Below are positions 17,987 through 26,869 of a stretch of DNA of 55,596 bases, piece by piece. How positions within the stretch are numbered: position 1 is the first letter of the stretch; the number at the start of each line of letters is the position of its first letter. Source of the stretch: an uncultured Pirellulaceae bacterium (lineage in GTDB: Bacteria > Planctomycetota > Planctomycetia > Pirellulales > Pirellulaceae); NCBI GenBank assembly GCA_905480545.1, contig CAJQQR010000092.1, forward strand, positions 1-55,596, in the 5' to 3' direction. The translations under genes and the position numbers were made by a program. Below the pieces are notes generated by a model that saw only the letters and a program-made list of their open reading frames with translations, did not search any database and was not told the DNA's origin.

Positions 17987-20230
17987 GTGAAATCGGATTT
18001 GGAATTGGACAGCGTCCGCCGTCTTCTTAACTCAGAAATCGAAAATCCTCGCTCCCTGTTGGGGCCGCACATTTTCCGCAAAAATGGAAGAAAAGCGGTG
18101 TCCGTGCGAACTTTTCAGCCCAGTTCTCGCCGCGTTTGGGTTTGCCATCAGTCACACGAAAGCCCGGTGCCGATGCAGCAAATTCATCCCGCTGGACTTT
18201 TTGAAGCCACAATTCCCATCCCTGAAAATCAAGAATCGCAATTCAGCTGCAATCAAGTCGACATGACCCAAATCAATTATCAAATTAAAGCCGCTGATCA
18301 AACCGGACAAGTAAAAACCATGCATGATCCATACGCGTTCGACACTTTTTTTACTGATCTTGACCTTCATCTGTTTGGCGAAGGTAACAACCTGCGAATC
18401 TACGATAAGCTTGGTGCACAGTCACGAACGATTAATGGTGTGACGGGAGTGAACTTTGCCGTTTGGGCACCCAATGCGAAAAGCGTTAGCGTTGTTGGCG
18501 ATTTTAACGAATGGGATGGCCGTACACATGCGATGAACAAGTTGGTTCCCAGTGGCATCTGGGAATTGTTTATCCCCGAACTTCCCAGCGGAACGTTATA
18601 TAAATTCCGAGTGAGGGACGCCAACGGTTGTTTTGTGGATAAAACGGATCCTTATGGCTTTGCGGCAGAGGTCCCGCCTCGGACTGCATCGATCGTGACT
18701 GACATGAATGCACATCAATGGCAGGATTCCTCCTGGATGGAAAGGCGTCGAAATGATGCGTCTTTGGATCGACCGATCTCGGTTTACGAAGTTCATCTCG
18801 GCAGTTGGCGTCGTGATGAAAAGTGTTACAACGGCTGGAAAAACTATCGCGATCTCGCGCATGAATTGGTTGAGTACTGTCAACAACGAAATTTCACCCA
18901 TTTGGAATTGATGCCGGTTTCCGAGCATCCGTTTACTGGAAGTTGGGGGTATCAAACGGTTGGGTATTTTGCTGCAACCAGCCGCTATGGAACCCCTGAA
19001 GACTTTATGTATTTCGTCGATTATTGTCATCAAAACGGAATTGGCGTGATTCTTGACTGGGTGCCCGCACATTTTCCAAAAGATGAATTCGGGCTCAGTC
19101 GCTTTGACGGAACGGCGTTGTATGAGCATGAGGATTCGAGAAAAGGCGAGCATCCCGACTGGGGAACATTAATCTTCAACTATGGCCGCAATGAAATTCG
19201 TAATTTCTTGCTTTCCAACGCAATTTTTTGGTTGGACAAATACCACATTGATGGGTTGCGCGTTGACGCGGTTGCGTCGATGCTTTACCTCGATTACAGC
19301 CGTGATGAGGGCGAGTGGATTCCGAACGAATTTGGCGGGCGGGAAAATCTGGAAGCGATTTCCCTGATCAAGAGGTTTAATGAAGTTTGCCATGGGGAGT
19401 ATCCAGGCGTTCTGACCATCGCCGAAGAGTCGACTTCTTTTACCGGTGTCTCCAAACCAACATTTGAGGGTGGTTTGGGTTTTAGCCTGAAATGGAACAT
19501 GGGCTGGATGAACGATACGCTTCGTTACATGTCCAAGGAACCCGTTCATCGGCAGTTCCACCACGGCGAACTGACATTCAGTTTGATCTATGCGTTTTCG
19601 GAAAACTTTATGTTGCCGCTTTCGCATGACGAAGTCGTTCACGGAAAGAAATCGCTACTGAACCAAATGCCGGGTGATATGTGGCAAAAGTTCGCGAACT
19701 TGAGACTGCTTTACAGTTACATGTGGACGCATCCCGGTAAAAAATTACTGTTCATGGGAAATGAAATCGGGCAATGGCTTGAATTTGATCATGATACCGA
19801 ACCGCAGTGGGATCTGCTCAAGCACGGTTCGCATCAGGGGATTCAGAACATCGTCTCCGACTTGAATCGGCTTTATCGTGATCAACCGGCACTTCATGAA
19901 ATCGATTTTGAATCCAATGGATTTGAGTGGGTCGATTGTTTGAGCGACAGTGAGAGCATCGTTTCCTACGTGCGACGGGCAAAGAACGGTGAGGATTTCG
20001 TCTTGATCACGTGCAATTTTACCCCTGTGGTTAGGGAGAACTTCCGCGTTGGCGTTCCTCGGTCCGGTTATTATCGTGAGATTTTTAATAGTGATTCCGA
20101 GCATTACGGTGGAACCAATGTTGGCAATTTTCCGGGCGTTCAAAGCGAAAGGATCACAACCCATGGGCGAGATGAGTCCATCTGCGTCAGGATTCCACCT
20201 TTGGGAGTGACCATTTTCAAGCCAGAGTGA
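17987..20230 (+). CDS. glgB: 1,4-alpha-glucan branching enzyme
   Basis: Glycogen branching enzyme of GH13, forming alpha-1,6 branches in glycogen. An N-terminal GlgB domain and a CBM48 module (FAVWAPNAKSVSVVGDFNEWDG) precede the catalytic barrel (VYEVHLGSW; LELMPVSEHPFTGSWGYQ; DWVPAHFPKD). The nucleophile D427 lies in DGLRVDAVASMLYLDY, the acid E480 in TIAEEST, and the third acid in PLSHDEVVHGK. The D-E spacing of 53 matches E. coli (D405/E458). I prefer GTG 17987 because AAAAGGC precedes it; TTG 17954 is the alternative. About 747 residues, a normal length. A 27-nt-loop inverted repeat, GCCCCAGC/GCTGGGGC (20256-20298), lies after the stop and may aid termination. Confidence 0.95.
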   Translation: MKSDLELDSVRRLLNSEIENPRSLLGPHIFRKNGRKAVSVRTFQPSSRRVWVCHQSHESPVPMQQIHPAGLFEATIPIPENQESQFSCNQVDMTQINYQIKAADQTGQVKTMHDPYAFDTFFTDLDLHLFGEGNNLRIYDKLGAQSRTINGVTGVNFAVWAPNAKSVSVVGDFNEWDGRTHAMNKLVPSGIWELFIPELPSGTLYKFRVRDANGCFVDKTDPYGFAAEVPPRTASIVTDMNAHQWQDSSWMERRRNDASLDRPISVYEVHLGSWRRDEKCYNGWKNYRDLAHELVEYCQQRNFTHLELMPVSEHPFTGSWGYQTVGYFAATSRYGTPEDFMYFVDYCHQNGIGVILDWVPAHFPKDEFGLSRFDGTALYEHEDSRKGEHPDWGTLIFNYGRNEIRNFLLSNAIFWLDKYHIDGLRVDAVASMLYLDYSRDEGEWIPNEFGGRENLEAISLIKRFNEVCHGEYPGVLTIAEESTSFTGVSKPTFEGGLGFSLKWNMGWMNDTLRYMSKEPVHRQFHHGELTFSLIYAFSENFMLPLSHDEVVHGKKSLLNQMPGDMWQKFANLRLLYSYMWTHPGKKLLFMGNEIGQWLEFDHDTEPQWDLLKHGSHQGIQNIVSDLNRLYRDQPALHEIDFESNGFEWVDCLSDSESIVSYVRRAKNGEDFVLITCNFTPVVRENFRVGVPRSGYYREIFNSDSEHYGGTNVGNFPGVQSERITTHGRDESICVRIPPLGVTIFKPE

Positions 20231-20411
20231 GGATGTGCCGTCCTGCGGAATGAAAGCCCCAGCGGCGAGAATCGCATTCGATCAGTTCTTGCTGGGGCGA
20301 TTTAATAGTTTTTTCCAACGCTTGCGGATAGAAACAGGACGCAAGTCTCACGAAAACCGGCATTTTACCTGTTCTTCACAGAAAGCCTCATAAAACCTGC
20401 TATTTTGGTCG

Positions 20412-20441
20412 TTGACAGGTTGTAAGGAGTTTTCGTAACAT
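20412..20441 (+). promoter_or_regulatory. Sigma-70-type promoter before rpmF
   Basis: A perfect -35 hexamer TTGACA (20412-20417), an 18-bp spacer, and TAACAT (20436-20441) as a 4/6 match to the -10 box. This would start transcription about 35-40 bases before the rpmF ATG. Confidence 0.5.
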
Positions 20442-20485
20442 GGTGGATTCGCCACCAAAAAGGCCTTTTCAACCCCAAAAATAAC

Positions 20486-20671
20486 ATGGCAGTCCCCAAA
20501 AGAAAACATTCGAATTCGCGAACCGGAAAACGTCGGGCTCATGACGCGAAACGACCCAAGCAATTGTCCACCTGCCCCAAGTGCTCCACATCGTTGCCAA
20601 CGCACGTCGTTTGTCCAACTTGTGGCTATTACATGGGGCGAAATGTAATGCCGATGGACGCGGAACAGTAA
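20486..20671 (+). CDS. rpmF: 50S ribosomal protein L32
   Basis: 61-residue L32 beginning MAVPKRKHSNSRTGKRRAHD, the canonical start. Its zinc ribbon has all four cysteines (C-P-K-C and C-P-T-C), so it is the zinc-binding form of this large-subunit protein. In many bacteria rpmF is preceded by yceD and followed by plsX-fabH. Here a non-coding stretch precedes it and fabD is the next gene, 312 bp downstream. Confidence 0.97.
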   Translation: MAVPKRKHSNSRTGKRRAHDAKRPKQLSTCPKCSTSLPTHVVCPTCGYYMGRNVMPMDAEQ

Positions 20672-20983
20672 ATCGCGTTCCGCTTAGTGCATTCAGAGAA
20701 TCAACAGAAAAGCAACTGAAAAGCAACTGGGATGCCGCTTAGACAGACGTTTTAAATTGCATGTTTAGAAGCCGCATTGTTAGAAGTGGCGTGGTTCGTC
20801 GTTGTCGTCCAGTTATCTCGCCCAATCTAGGGTAAGCGAGACGAATGGGTACCATGCATTCATGGTGGCACTTTTGGGCAGGGCAGGCTGTTTAAGCAGG
20901 GTTGCTTTCATCCCGCCTCTGGATGTCGAGTTGGCTGTGTCGTGAACTAACCTCTTCGAAGATGCAATATCCAAGGAATATCT
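20672..20983. other. Intergenic stretch between rpmF and fabD
   Basis: 312 bases without a recognised gene. plsX and fabH, often found here, are absent. Only the ribosome site AAGGA (20973-20977) just before the TTG start of fabD can be pointed out. Open frames on the minus strand look like chance. Confidence 0.5.
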
Positions 20984-21895
20984 TTGAGCAAATCCGCATT
21001 TCTTTTTCCGGGCCAAGGTGCGCAAGCCGTCGGCATGGGCAAGGCCCTTTACGAATCATCAGTGCAGGCGAAGGCCTTCTACGACAACGCAAACGACGTG
21101 CTTGGTTATGATTTAGCTGAACTTTGTTTTAGTGGACCAGCCGACAAGCTGGATTCCACTGTATACAGCCAGCCAGCGCTTTTTGTCACCAGTTTAGTGG
21201 CCCTGTCGGAATTGAAAAGCAAGAGCAGTGAGTTGGTCTCAAACTGTGCGGCGACGGCCGGTTTGAGTCTGGGAGAGTACACATCGCTCGTATTCTCGGG
21301 GGCTCTCTCTTTTGAAGATGGCCTGCGTTTGGTTCAGAAGCGTGGTGAAGCCATGCAGGCCGCGGCCGATTTGGAGCCAAGTGGAATGGTCAGCATCTTG
21401 GGGATGGACCCGGATGCAATTCAGGAAATTTGCGACGCGAATCGGGCGGAGGGAACAGTCCTGCAAATGGCGAATTTTCTTTGCCCGGGAAATATCGTGA
21501 TCTCAGGTCATGTGGATCAGTGTCAGGATGCTGCCGAGGCGGCGAATCAAGCTGGAGCGATGAAGACGATACCCCTTGCCGTCGCGGGAGCTTTTCACAC
21601 CTCGTTAATGCAGCCAGCCGTCGATGCGTTGTCTCACGCTCTTGCTGAAGTGTCTTTTAAAAAGCCAGAGATGTTGTTTGTCTCAAATGTCGACGCGGCT
21701 CCGCACGATGATCCTGAAGAGATCCGTGACTTGCTTTTACGGCAAATTTGCTCGCCGGTCCAATGGGAATCGTCGATGCGGTATTTGCTCGATCAAGGCT
21801 TTGATGAATTCCACGAAGTTGGGCCGGGGCGAGTGCTTCGTGGGGCAATGAAACGAATCAATAGAAAAGTCGCTTGCTTTGGCGCGATGGAATAA
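20984..21895 (+). CDS. fabD: Malonyl CoA-acyl carrier protein transacylase
   Basis: Transfers malonyl groups from CoA to acyl carrier protein at the start of type II fatty acid synthesis. It begins A-F-L-F-P-G-Q-G-A-Q, the family's first motif. The nucleophile S95 is in GLSLGEYTSLV and the catalytic H205 in AGAFHTSLM. The C-terminal F-H-E-V-G-P-G-R-V-L-R-G motif is present. The start is TTG 20984, supported by AAGGA six bases upstream. 303 residues is normal. It is the first gene of a tight fab cluster, followed by fabG after 33 bp. Confidence 0.96.
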   Translation: MSKSAFLFPGQGAQAVGMGKALYESSVQAKAFYDNANDVLGYDLAELCFSGPADKLDSTVYSQPALFVTSLVALSELKSKSSELVSNCAATAGLSLGEYTSLVFSGALSFEDGLRLVQKRGEAMQAAADLEPSGMVSILGMDPDAIQEICDANRAEGTVLQMANFLCPGNIVISGHVDQCQDAAEAANQAGAMKTIPLAVAGAFHTSLMQPAVDALSHALAEVSFKKPEMLFVSNVDAAPHDDPEEIRDLLLRQICSPVQWESSMRYLLDQGFDEFHEVGPGRVLRGAMKRINRKVACFGAME

Positions 21896-21928
21896 TCTTG
21901 AACTTGAAATTTTTTTCTGGGATGCAAA

Positions 21929-22687
21929 ATGCTTGAATCACTTAAGGTCGATCTGTCTGGTCAAACCGCGCTGGTTACCGGCGCTTCGCAAGGGCTTGGC
22001 AAGGCGATGGCAATCGCACTAGGGCAGAGTGGGGCCAAGGTTGCTTGTGTGGCCAGAAATGCTGACAAACTCGCTGAGACCGTAAAGGAAATTACCGATG
22101 CCGGCGGTCAGGCCGAGGCGTTTAGTTGCAGCGTTACTGATGCATCGAGTGTCACCGAATTGATGGACAAGTTGCATTCTGATTGGGAGAAGCTTGATAT
22201 TGTTGTCAACAATGCAGGCATCACGCGTGATAAATTAATGGCGGGAATGAGCGACGAGGACTTCGACGACGTGATTGCGACGAATCTCCGCGGTTGTTTC
22301 CTGTTCACCCGGGCTGCAATTCAGAAGATGCGGCGAAAGCGTTATGGTCGAATCATTAATATCTCCAGTGTTTCTGGGATTAAGGGAAATCCTGGTCAAA
22401 CCAACTATTCCGCATCAAAAGCGGGCATGATTGGAATGACCAAGAGTTTAAGCCGGGAGGTTGCGGGCAAAAAGGTCACCGTTAATGCAATTTGCCCTGG
22501 GTTTATCGAGAGCGAAATGACGGCTGAATTGGGCGAGGTTGTCATGGGGGAAGTTGTTAAACATATCCCGGCAAAACGTGTTGGTCAGCCGGAAGATGTC
22601 GCAGCGGCAGTCCTGTTTCTGGCGAGTCCCGCAGCATCTTACATTACCGGACAAGTCATCGTGGTCGATGGCGGCATGACGGCATAG
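21929..22687 (+). CDS. fabG: 3-oxoacyl-[acyl-carrier-protein] reductase
   Basis: NADPH-dependent short-chain dehydrogenase reducing beta-ketoacyl-ACP. The cofactor motif is [12 protein letters not shown] and NNAG lies at 94-97. The catalytic triad is S147 (INISSVSG), Y160 and K164 (NYSASKAG). The C-terminal end [14 protein letters not shown] is typical of FabG. 252 residues. It sits between fabD and acpP, which supports the FabG call over a generic dehydrogenase. Confidence 0.96.
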   Translation: MLESLKVDLSGQTALVTGASQGLGKAMAIALGQSGAKVACVARNADKLAETVKEITDAGGQAEAFSCSVTDASSVTELMDKLHSDWEKLDIVVNNAGITRDKLMAGMSDEDFDDVIATNLRGCFLFTRAAIQKMRRKRYGRIINISSVSGIKGNPGQTNYSASKAGMIGMTKSLSREVAGKKVTVNAICPGFIESEMTAELGEVVMGEVVKHIPAKRVGQPEDVAAAVLFLASPAASYITGQVIVVDGGMTA

Positions 22688-22840
22688 TTTTGGGGCTTGC
22701 CCCCGTTTAACGAAATACTCTATGCTGTTACGCTTATCTGTTAAAACCAAATGAAAAATCATCCGAACTCTGCATTGTAAAACAGTTTTTTTGCGATTCG
22801 GGTGCTTGCCAATTGAATCTAAATATGGAGGGCGATATCT

Positions 22841-23083
22841 GTGTCGTCAGTTGAAGAAAGAGTCGTAGACATCGTTGCTGAGCAGCTTGGAGCCGACAAA
22901 GAAAAGATTTCACGCAAGACTTCTTTCGTGAACGACTTGGGTGCTGACTCGCTTGACCAAGTTGAGCTTGTGATGGAGCTGGAGGAAGAATTCGATATCA
23001 ACATCCCGGATGATGCCGCTGAGAAAATCCAAACGGTTGGCGAAGCTATCGAACATATTGAAACGGCCGCTAAGGCGGACTGA
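22841..23083 (+). CDS. acpP: Acyl carrier protein
   Basis: 80-residue acidic ACP. The phosphopantetheine attachment site is S37 in [14 protein letters not shown]. The four-helix pattern and the acidic helix II (M-E-L-E-E-E-F-D) are standard. The start is GTG at 22841 with GGAGGG nine bases upstream. It ends with a natural TGA, 47 bp before fabF. The 153-bp gap after fabG may contain an extra promoter, which would suit the high expression of ACP, but no clear boxes were seen. Confidence 0.97.
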   Translation: MSSVEERVVDIVAEQLGADKEKISRKTSFVNDLGADSLDQVELVMELEEEFDINIPDDAAEKIQTVGEAIEHIETAAKAD

Positions 23084-23130
23084 TCGTATCGGTTAATTAT
23101 TTTTTGCAAAATTCCTTCGAGAAGCTTTCG

Positions 23131-24366
23131 ATGCGACGAGTCGTCGTTACGGGTCTAGGTCTTGTTACGCCATTAAGTAACCAAGTTGACGATTTCTGGG
23201 AACGGTCTCTAAAGTCCGAGTCGGGTGTCGGCGCGATCGATTTGATTGACACTTCCGAGTTCAAAATCAAAATTGGCGGGCAGATAAAGGATTGGGAACT
23301 GAAATGCATCGACAAACGTGAAGCAAAACGACTCGATCGTTTTGCTCAGTTTGCTATGGCTAGCGCGGTTGATGCGGTTAACGATGCTGGTATTGATTTC
23401 TCTCGATTGGATCCTCAGCAATGTGGATGCGTTTTGGGTTCGGGAATTGGCGGCTTGAATACAATTGAAGAGCAGATGCATAAGCTGTTCTACAAAGGGC
23501 CAAATCGGGTGTCTCCGTTCACCATTCCTATGTTGATGTTGAACGCAGGTGGTGGGAATATTTCGATTCACTATGGATTGAAAGGCCCCAACTTTTCGGT
23601 CGCGACCGCATGTGCCAGTGCAAACAATGCAATTGGTGAAGCGGTTCGAATGATCCAAAAAGGTGAAGCCGACCTTCTCATTTCTGGTGGTGCAGAAGCG
23701 GCGCTTTGCAGGATGGGCTTGGCCGCTTTTGGTAACATGAAAGCCCTGTCGCCCCGAAATGACGATCCAGCGACAGCCAGTCGTCCATTCGACGCCCAGC
23801 GTGATGGGTTCGTATTGGCTGAAGGTGCCGGGATTTTGATTTTGGAGGAATTGGAACACGCCAAAAAACGCGGTGCCAAGATCTACAGTGAAATCGTTGG
23901 TTTTGGTTGCACGGCAGACGCGGGCCATATTACACAGCCAGACGAAAATGGTACGGGTGCGGGCAGAGCAATGGGTTTGGCTCTATCGGACGCGAAAATC
24001 GATGCTTCGCAAGTCGATTACATCAATGCTCATGGTACAAGTACGCCCCTTGGCGACAAAGCTGAAACTCAAGCGATCAAAAATGTTTTTGGTGATCATG
24101 CGAAATCTGTTTCGATTAGCAGCACCAAAAGTATCATTGGGCACTCGCTGGGAGCTAGTGGTGGAATCGAGTTGATTGCCGCTTCGCTTGCGATCAAAAA
24201 CAATGTCGTTCCTCCGACGGCCAATTTGACTAATCCAGATCCTGCTTGCGATCTGGATTACACACCCGTTCAACCGAAAGAGAAGAAACTCAATTATGCG
24301 TTGAGTAACAGTTTCGGCTTTGGCGGACACAATGCATGTGTGATCTTGAAGAAATTTGATTCGTAA
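23131..24366 (+). CDS. fabF: Beta-ketoacyl-ACP synthase II
   Basis: Condensing enzyme that elongates acyl-ACP with malonyl-ACP. From ATG 23131 (M-R-R-V-V-V-T-G-L-G) it has 411 residues, matching FabF (about 412). The catalytic triad is C161 (ATACASANNAIGE), H301 (NAHGTSTPLGD) and H338 (SIIGHSLGASGG). The C-terminal NSFGFGGHNACVIL is canonical. A TTG nine codons upstream (23104) is a less likely start. It is the last gene of the fab cluster, converging on the sulfatase. Confidence 0.96.
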   Translation: MRRVVVTGLGLVTPLSNQVDDFWERSLKSESGVGAIDLIDTSEFKIKIGGQIKDWELKCIDKREAKRLDRFAQFAMASAVDAVNDAGIDFSRLDPQQCGCVLGSGIGGLNTIEEQMHKLFYKGPNRVSPFTIPMLMLNAGGGNISIHYGLKGPNFSVATACASANNAIGEAVRMIQKGEADLLISGGAEAALCRMGLAAFGNMKALSPRNDDPATASRPFDAQRDGFVLAEGAGILILEELEHAKKRGAKIYSEIVGFGCTADAGHITQPDENGTGAGRAMGLALSDAKIDASQVDYINAHGTSTPLGDKAETQAIKNVFGDHAKSVSISSTKSIIGHSLGASGGIELIAASLAIKNNVVPPTANLTNPDPACDLDYTPVQPKEKKLNYALSNSFGFGGHNACVILKKFDS

Positions 24367-24465
24367 ACATCTGCTTTATAGATATACGTATTCTGGACTG
24401 AGCACACAAACGCCGTATTGTTGGCGTGTGTTGCAACGAGAGAGTCGCGAACTACTGTGCGATTT

Positions 24466-25911
24466 CTAGCTGGGGTCGTAGAGCGGATTCAGCTTGGTTG
24501 GGATCGGGGCATTTGTCTCTTTTTGCCAACGTTTCAGTTTTCCATAAAGCTCATCTCTTTTTTTCAAGTTTGATTCCGATAGATCGTTCTTTTCACCAAG
24601 ATCTGTACGCAGGTTGAATAGTTCAACTGATTGGTCTTCAAAGTACTCGATAAGCTTCCAATCGCCCGAGCGGATGGCTCCGGCAGGTCGAGTGCGAAAA
24701 AATTGATCGTCTTTGTAGGCGCCTCGATAGGTGCCTTGGAGATAGGCTGGAAAATGCCAGAAGATTGCGTCGCGATCTAGTTCGCCTTTTTGCCGCATCA
24801 GTGGAAAGATGTCTTTTCCATCTAATGGATGCCCCGTTTTCACTTTACCCCCTGCTAAATTGGATAGCGTTGGAAAAAGATCGACCCCAATGACGGGCGT
24901 ATCACATGTTGCTCCTTTGGGGATGACGCCCGGCCAACGCATCGATAAAGGCACGCGAATCCCACCTTCATAAACCATGCCCTTGGAGCCTCTCAGCGGG
25001 GTGTTGTCTGTCACTTTTCCGAGTCCGCCGTTGTCAGAATACAAAATGATCAACGTGTTTTCCTCAGCGCCTAATTCCTTGATCGTTGTCATTAGTTTAC
25101 CGATTCCTTGATCAACGCTATCGATCATGGCCGCGTATTTGGCATTCGTTTGAGAATCGACGACGGCTTTCGCTTGATAGCGTTCGGTAATTTCAGGCTT
25201 TGCTTGAATCGGTGTATGGACTGCGTAATGGGACAGGCACACAAAAAAGGGTTTGGTCGGTTGGTCTTTTGTTCCAGCAGCCAGGTGATCCCGAATGAAT
25301 CGATCTGCTTCATCTGTTAAACGATCGGTTAGATATTCGCCTTTGGGGCCATCCTTCAAATACGGATTCCTGTATGGGCTAAAATAAGTTTTCGGATGAC
25401 CCCATTGGAGTCCACCAAAATTCTTATCAAATCCCTGCATCAATGGACCTTCCTCGCCATCGCCTAAATGCCATTTCCCAAGGAAAGCGGTCGAGTAGCC
25501 ACCACTGCGAATGGACTCGGCCAATGTCGTTTGCTGACTAGGCAGAATGGTTTTGTTACCAATCGGAATAAGCTTTCGTTCTTTGGCCTTTCCGCGATCC
25601 GAATTCCCGACCGTATAAATGCCATGTCGTGGCGAATACAAACCGGACATTAAACAGGCTCTCGCCGGCGCGCAGTTCGGCGCGTTGGAGTAAGCATTCG
25701 TGAAGTTAATGCCTTCATTTGCGATGCGATCCATGTTTGGGGTTTCATAGAATTTACTTCCATTGAAACCCGTGTCCCGCCAGCCAAAATCGTCAATGTA
25801 TAGGAGAACGATGTTGGGCTTGGTGTCTCCTGCAAAGAGGCAAGAGGACGACCCGATCACATGGAATCCGGCAAACAGAAGAAAAACGAACGGGAGAATT
25901 TGGCGGATCAT
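24466..25911 (-). CDS. Secreted Cys-type sulfatase
   Basis: Formylglycine-dependent sulfatase, 481 residues from ATG 25911. A signal peptide (residues 4-27) precedes the metal-binding PNIVLLYIDDFGWRD (D40, D41). The maturation motif C-A-P-A-R has C80, which must be oxidised to formylglycine by a sulfatase-maturating enzyme encoded elsewhere. Then come GLYSPRHGIYT, FLGKWHLGDGEEG, YSDNGGLG and LFNLRTDLGEKNDLS. Such enzymes strip sulfate from algal polysaccharides and are very numerous in marine planctomycetes. The substrate cannot be read from the sequence. An in-frame extension to 25986 exists but would bury the signal peptide. Confidence 0.93.
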   Translation of the reverse strand: MIRQILPFVFLLFAGFHVIGSSSCLFAGDTKPNIVLLYIDDFGWRDTGFNGSKFYETPNMDRIANEGINFTNAYSNAPNCAPARACLMSGLYSPRHGIYTVGNSDRGKAKERKLIPIGNKTILPSQQTTLAESIRSGGYSTAFLGKWHLGDGEEGPLMQGFDKNFGGLQWGHPKTYFSPYRNPYLKDGPKGEYLTDRLTDEADRFIRDHLAAGTKDQPTKPFFVCLSHYAVHTPIQAKPEITERYQAKAVVDSQTNAKYAAMIDSVDQGIGKLMTTIKELGAEENTLIILYSDNGGLGKVTDNTPLRGSKGMVYEGGIRVPLSMRWPGVIPKGATCDTPVIGVDLFPTLSNLAGGKVKTGHPLDGKDIFPLMRQKGELDRDAIFWHFPAYLQGTYRGAYKDDQFFRTRPAGAIRSGDWKLIEYFEDQSVELFNLRTDLGEKNDLSESNLKKRDELYGKLKRWQKETNAPIPTKLNPLYDPS

Positions 25912-26090
25912 CTTGATTTCAATGAAACAGAGCGAGGAACTTTCCTTCAATTCTGCAACAAGTTGACCGCAAATGCTACGAGTCATGCGATCGAAATGAA
26001 TGTCTCGCCTCTGTTCACCGGTCCGCCAGCGTCGTCAGTTGCTGGCCGAGTGATTCGCCAGAATGGCACCAACCTGCAATCTGCGGGTTG

Positions 26091-26567
26091 CTACTCTTTA
26101 ATTAGCGGGATTGGTTTGATTCGCGTTGCGGTTCGGATTTGGATCGGCGTTTCTGACGCTGATCGTTCCAGATTTGAACCATGAATCTTGGTCAATTTTT
26201 TTCGCAGATGGATGGGTAAGTATTTGCGTTCTGGCACTTCTGGATCCATCGTTGTTTTTGAGACGCGAAATGATGCTGATTGCACCTCGCGAAGCATGCC
26301 ACTATCTAGCCAGCGTGTACAATATTTCCCGGTCGCAACGTTTTTTTGCGGAAGCATATCGTCCGACATCACAACAACTGCGTCTCGAATTTGGAATCGG
26401 CGATGGTAGGCAGACCATTCGAAAAAAATCAGCTGACGAAATGCAAGGTTGCCTCGATGATCAAGGCAGTAATTTAATTCAATGATGTCGACATGATCTT
26501 CGACAACCAGCGGATCATCGGTCACATCCACCGCGATCAAGCCGAGCAACAATACAGCTGAGTACAT
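26091..26567 (-). CDS. Hypothetical exported protein with V-E-D-H-V-D / W-S motif
   Basis: About 158 residues, no named family. After a short hydrophobic start (MYSAVLLLGLIAVDV) comes DPLVVEDHVDIIELNYCLDHRG, then LAFRQLIFFEWSAYHRRFQIRDAVVV. I recognise this pattern (an acidic E-L-N motif followed by I-F-hydrophobic-W) from uncharacterised planctomycete proteins, but no function is known. The C-terminal third is basic and probably poorly structured. The start at 26567 is chosen for the signal-like N-terminus; the frame continues to 26618. It is divergent from the prenyltransferase-like gene. No transporter or regulatory partner is adjacent. Confidence 0.62.
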   Translation of the reverse strand: MYSAVLLLGLIAVDVTDDPLVVEDHVDIIELNYCLDHRGNLAFRQLIFFEWSAYHRRFQIRDAVVVMSDDMLPQKNVATGKYCTRWLDSGMLREVQSASFRVSKTTMDPEVPERKYLPIHLRKKLTKIHGSNLERSASETPIQIRTATRIKPIPLIKE

Positions 26568-26869
26568 CTTCACGCTCCCCAACGAGATCCGATTGTGGGC
26601 CCATACGCAGTGGCACAAATGGTCGCCAACGAGCTGCGTAGGATTTTAATCGGTTGCTGATTTGGCGGATGATGCGGGGATTATCGATGATTTGGGTAGT
26701 AATGCGGCGTGGCGCGTGACAATTTGACGATTAGAAAGCTTAATCGGCGCCTTTGCAGACGGCATGAAACATTTGACCTATTCAGCTTGGTTCTCGATAA
26801 TAGACGCGTAGATCAAAAGTCTGAAACCCAAGCCGTGAACGGGCTTCGCATTTTTTCGTAGGAAACCGC
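26568..26869. other. Divergent intergenic region
   Basis: 302 bases between a minus-strand hypothetical gene and a plus-strand Tat-exported protein. It should contain both promoters. No hexamer pair clear enough to name was seen, and no inverted repeat with operator character. Confidence 0.4.

Noticed and set aside
24400..24435. Imperfect inverted repeat after fabF as a terminator
   Set aside because: Stem pairing is interrupted and no T-run follows on either strand.
26126..26485. 119-codon plus-strand open frame
   Set aside because: It lies opposite the better-supported exported hypothetical gene and lacks a ribosome site.
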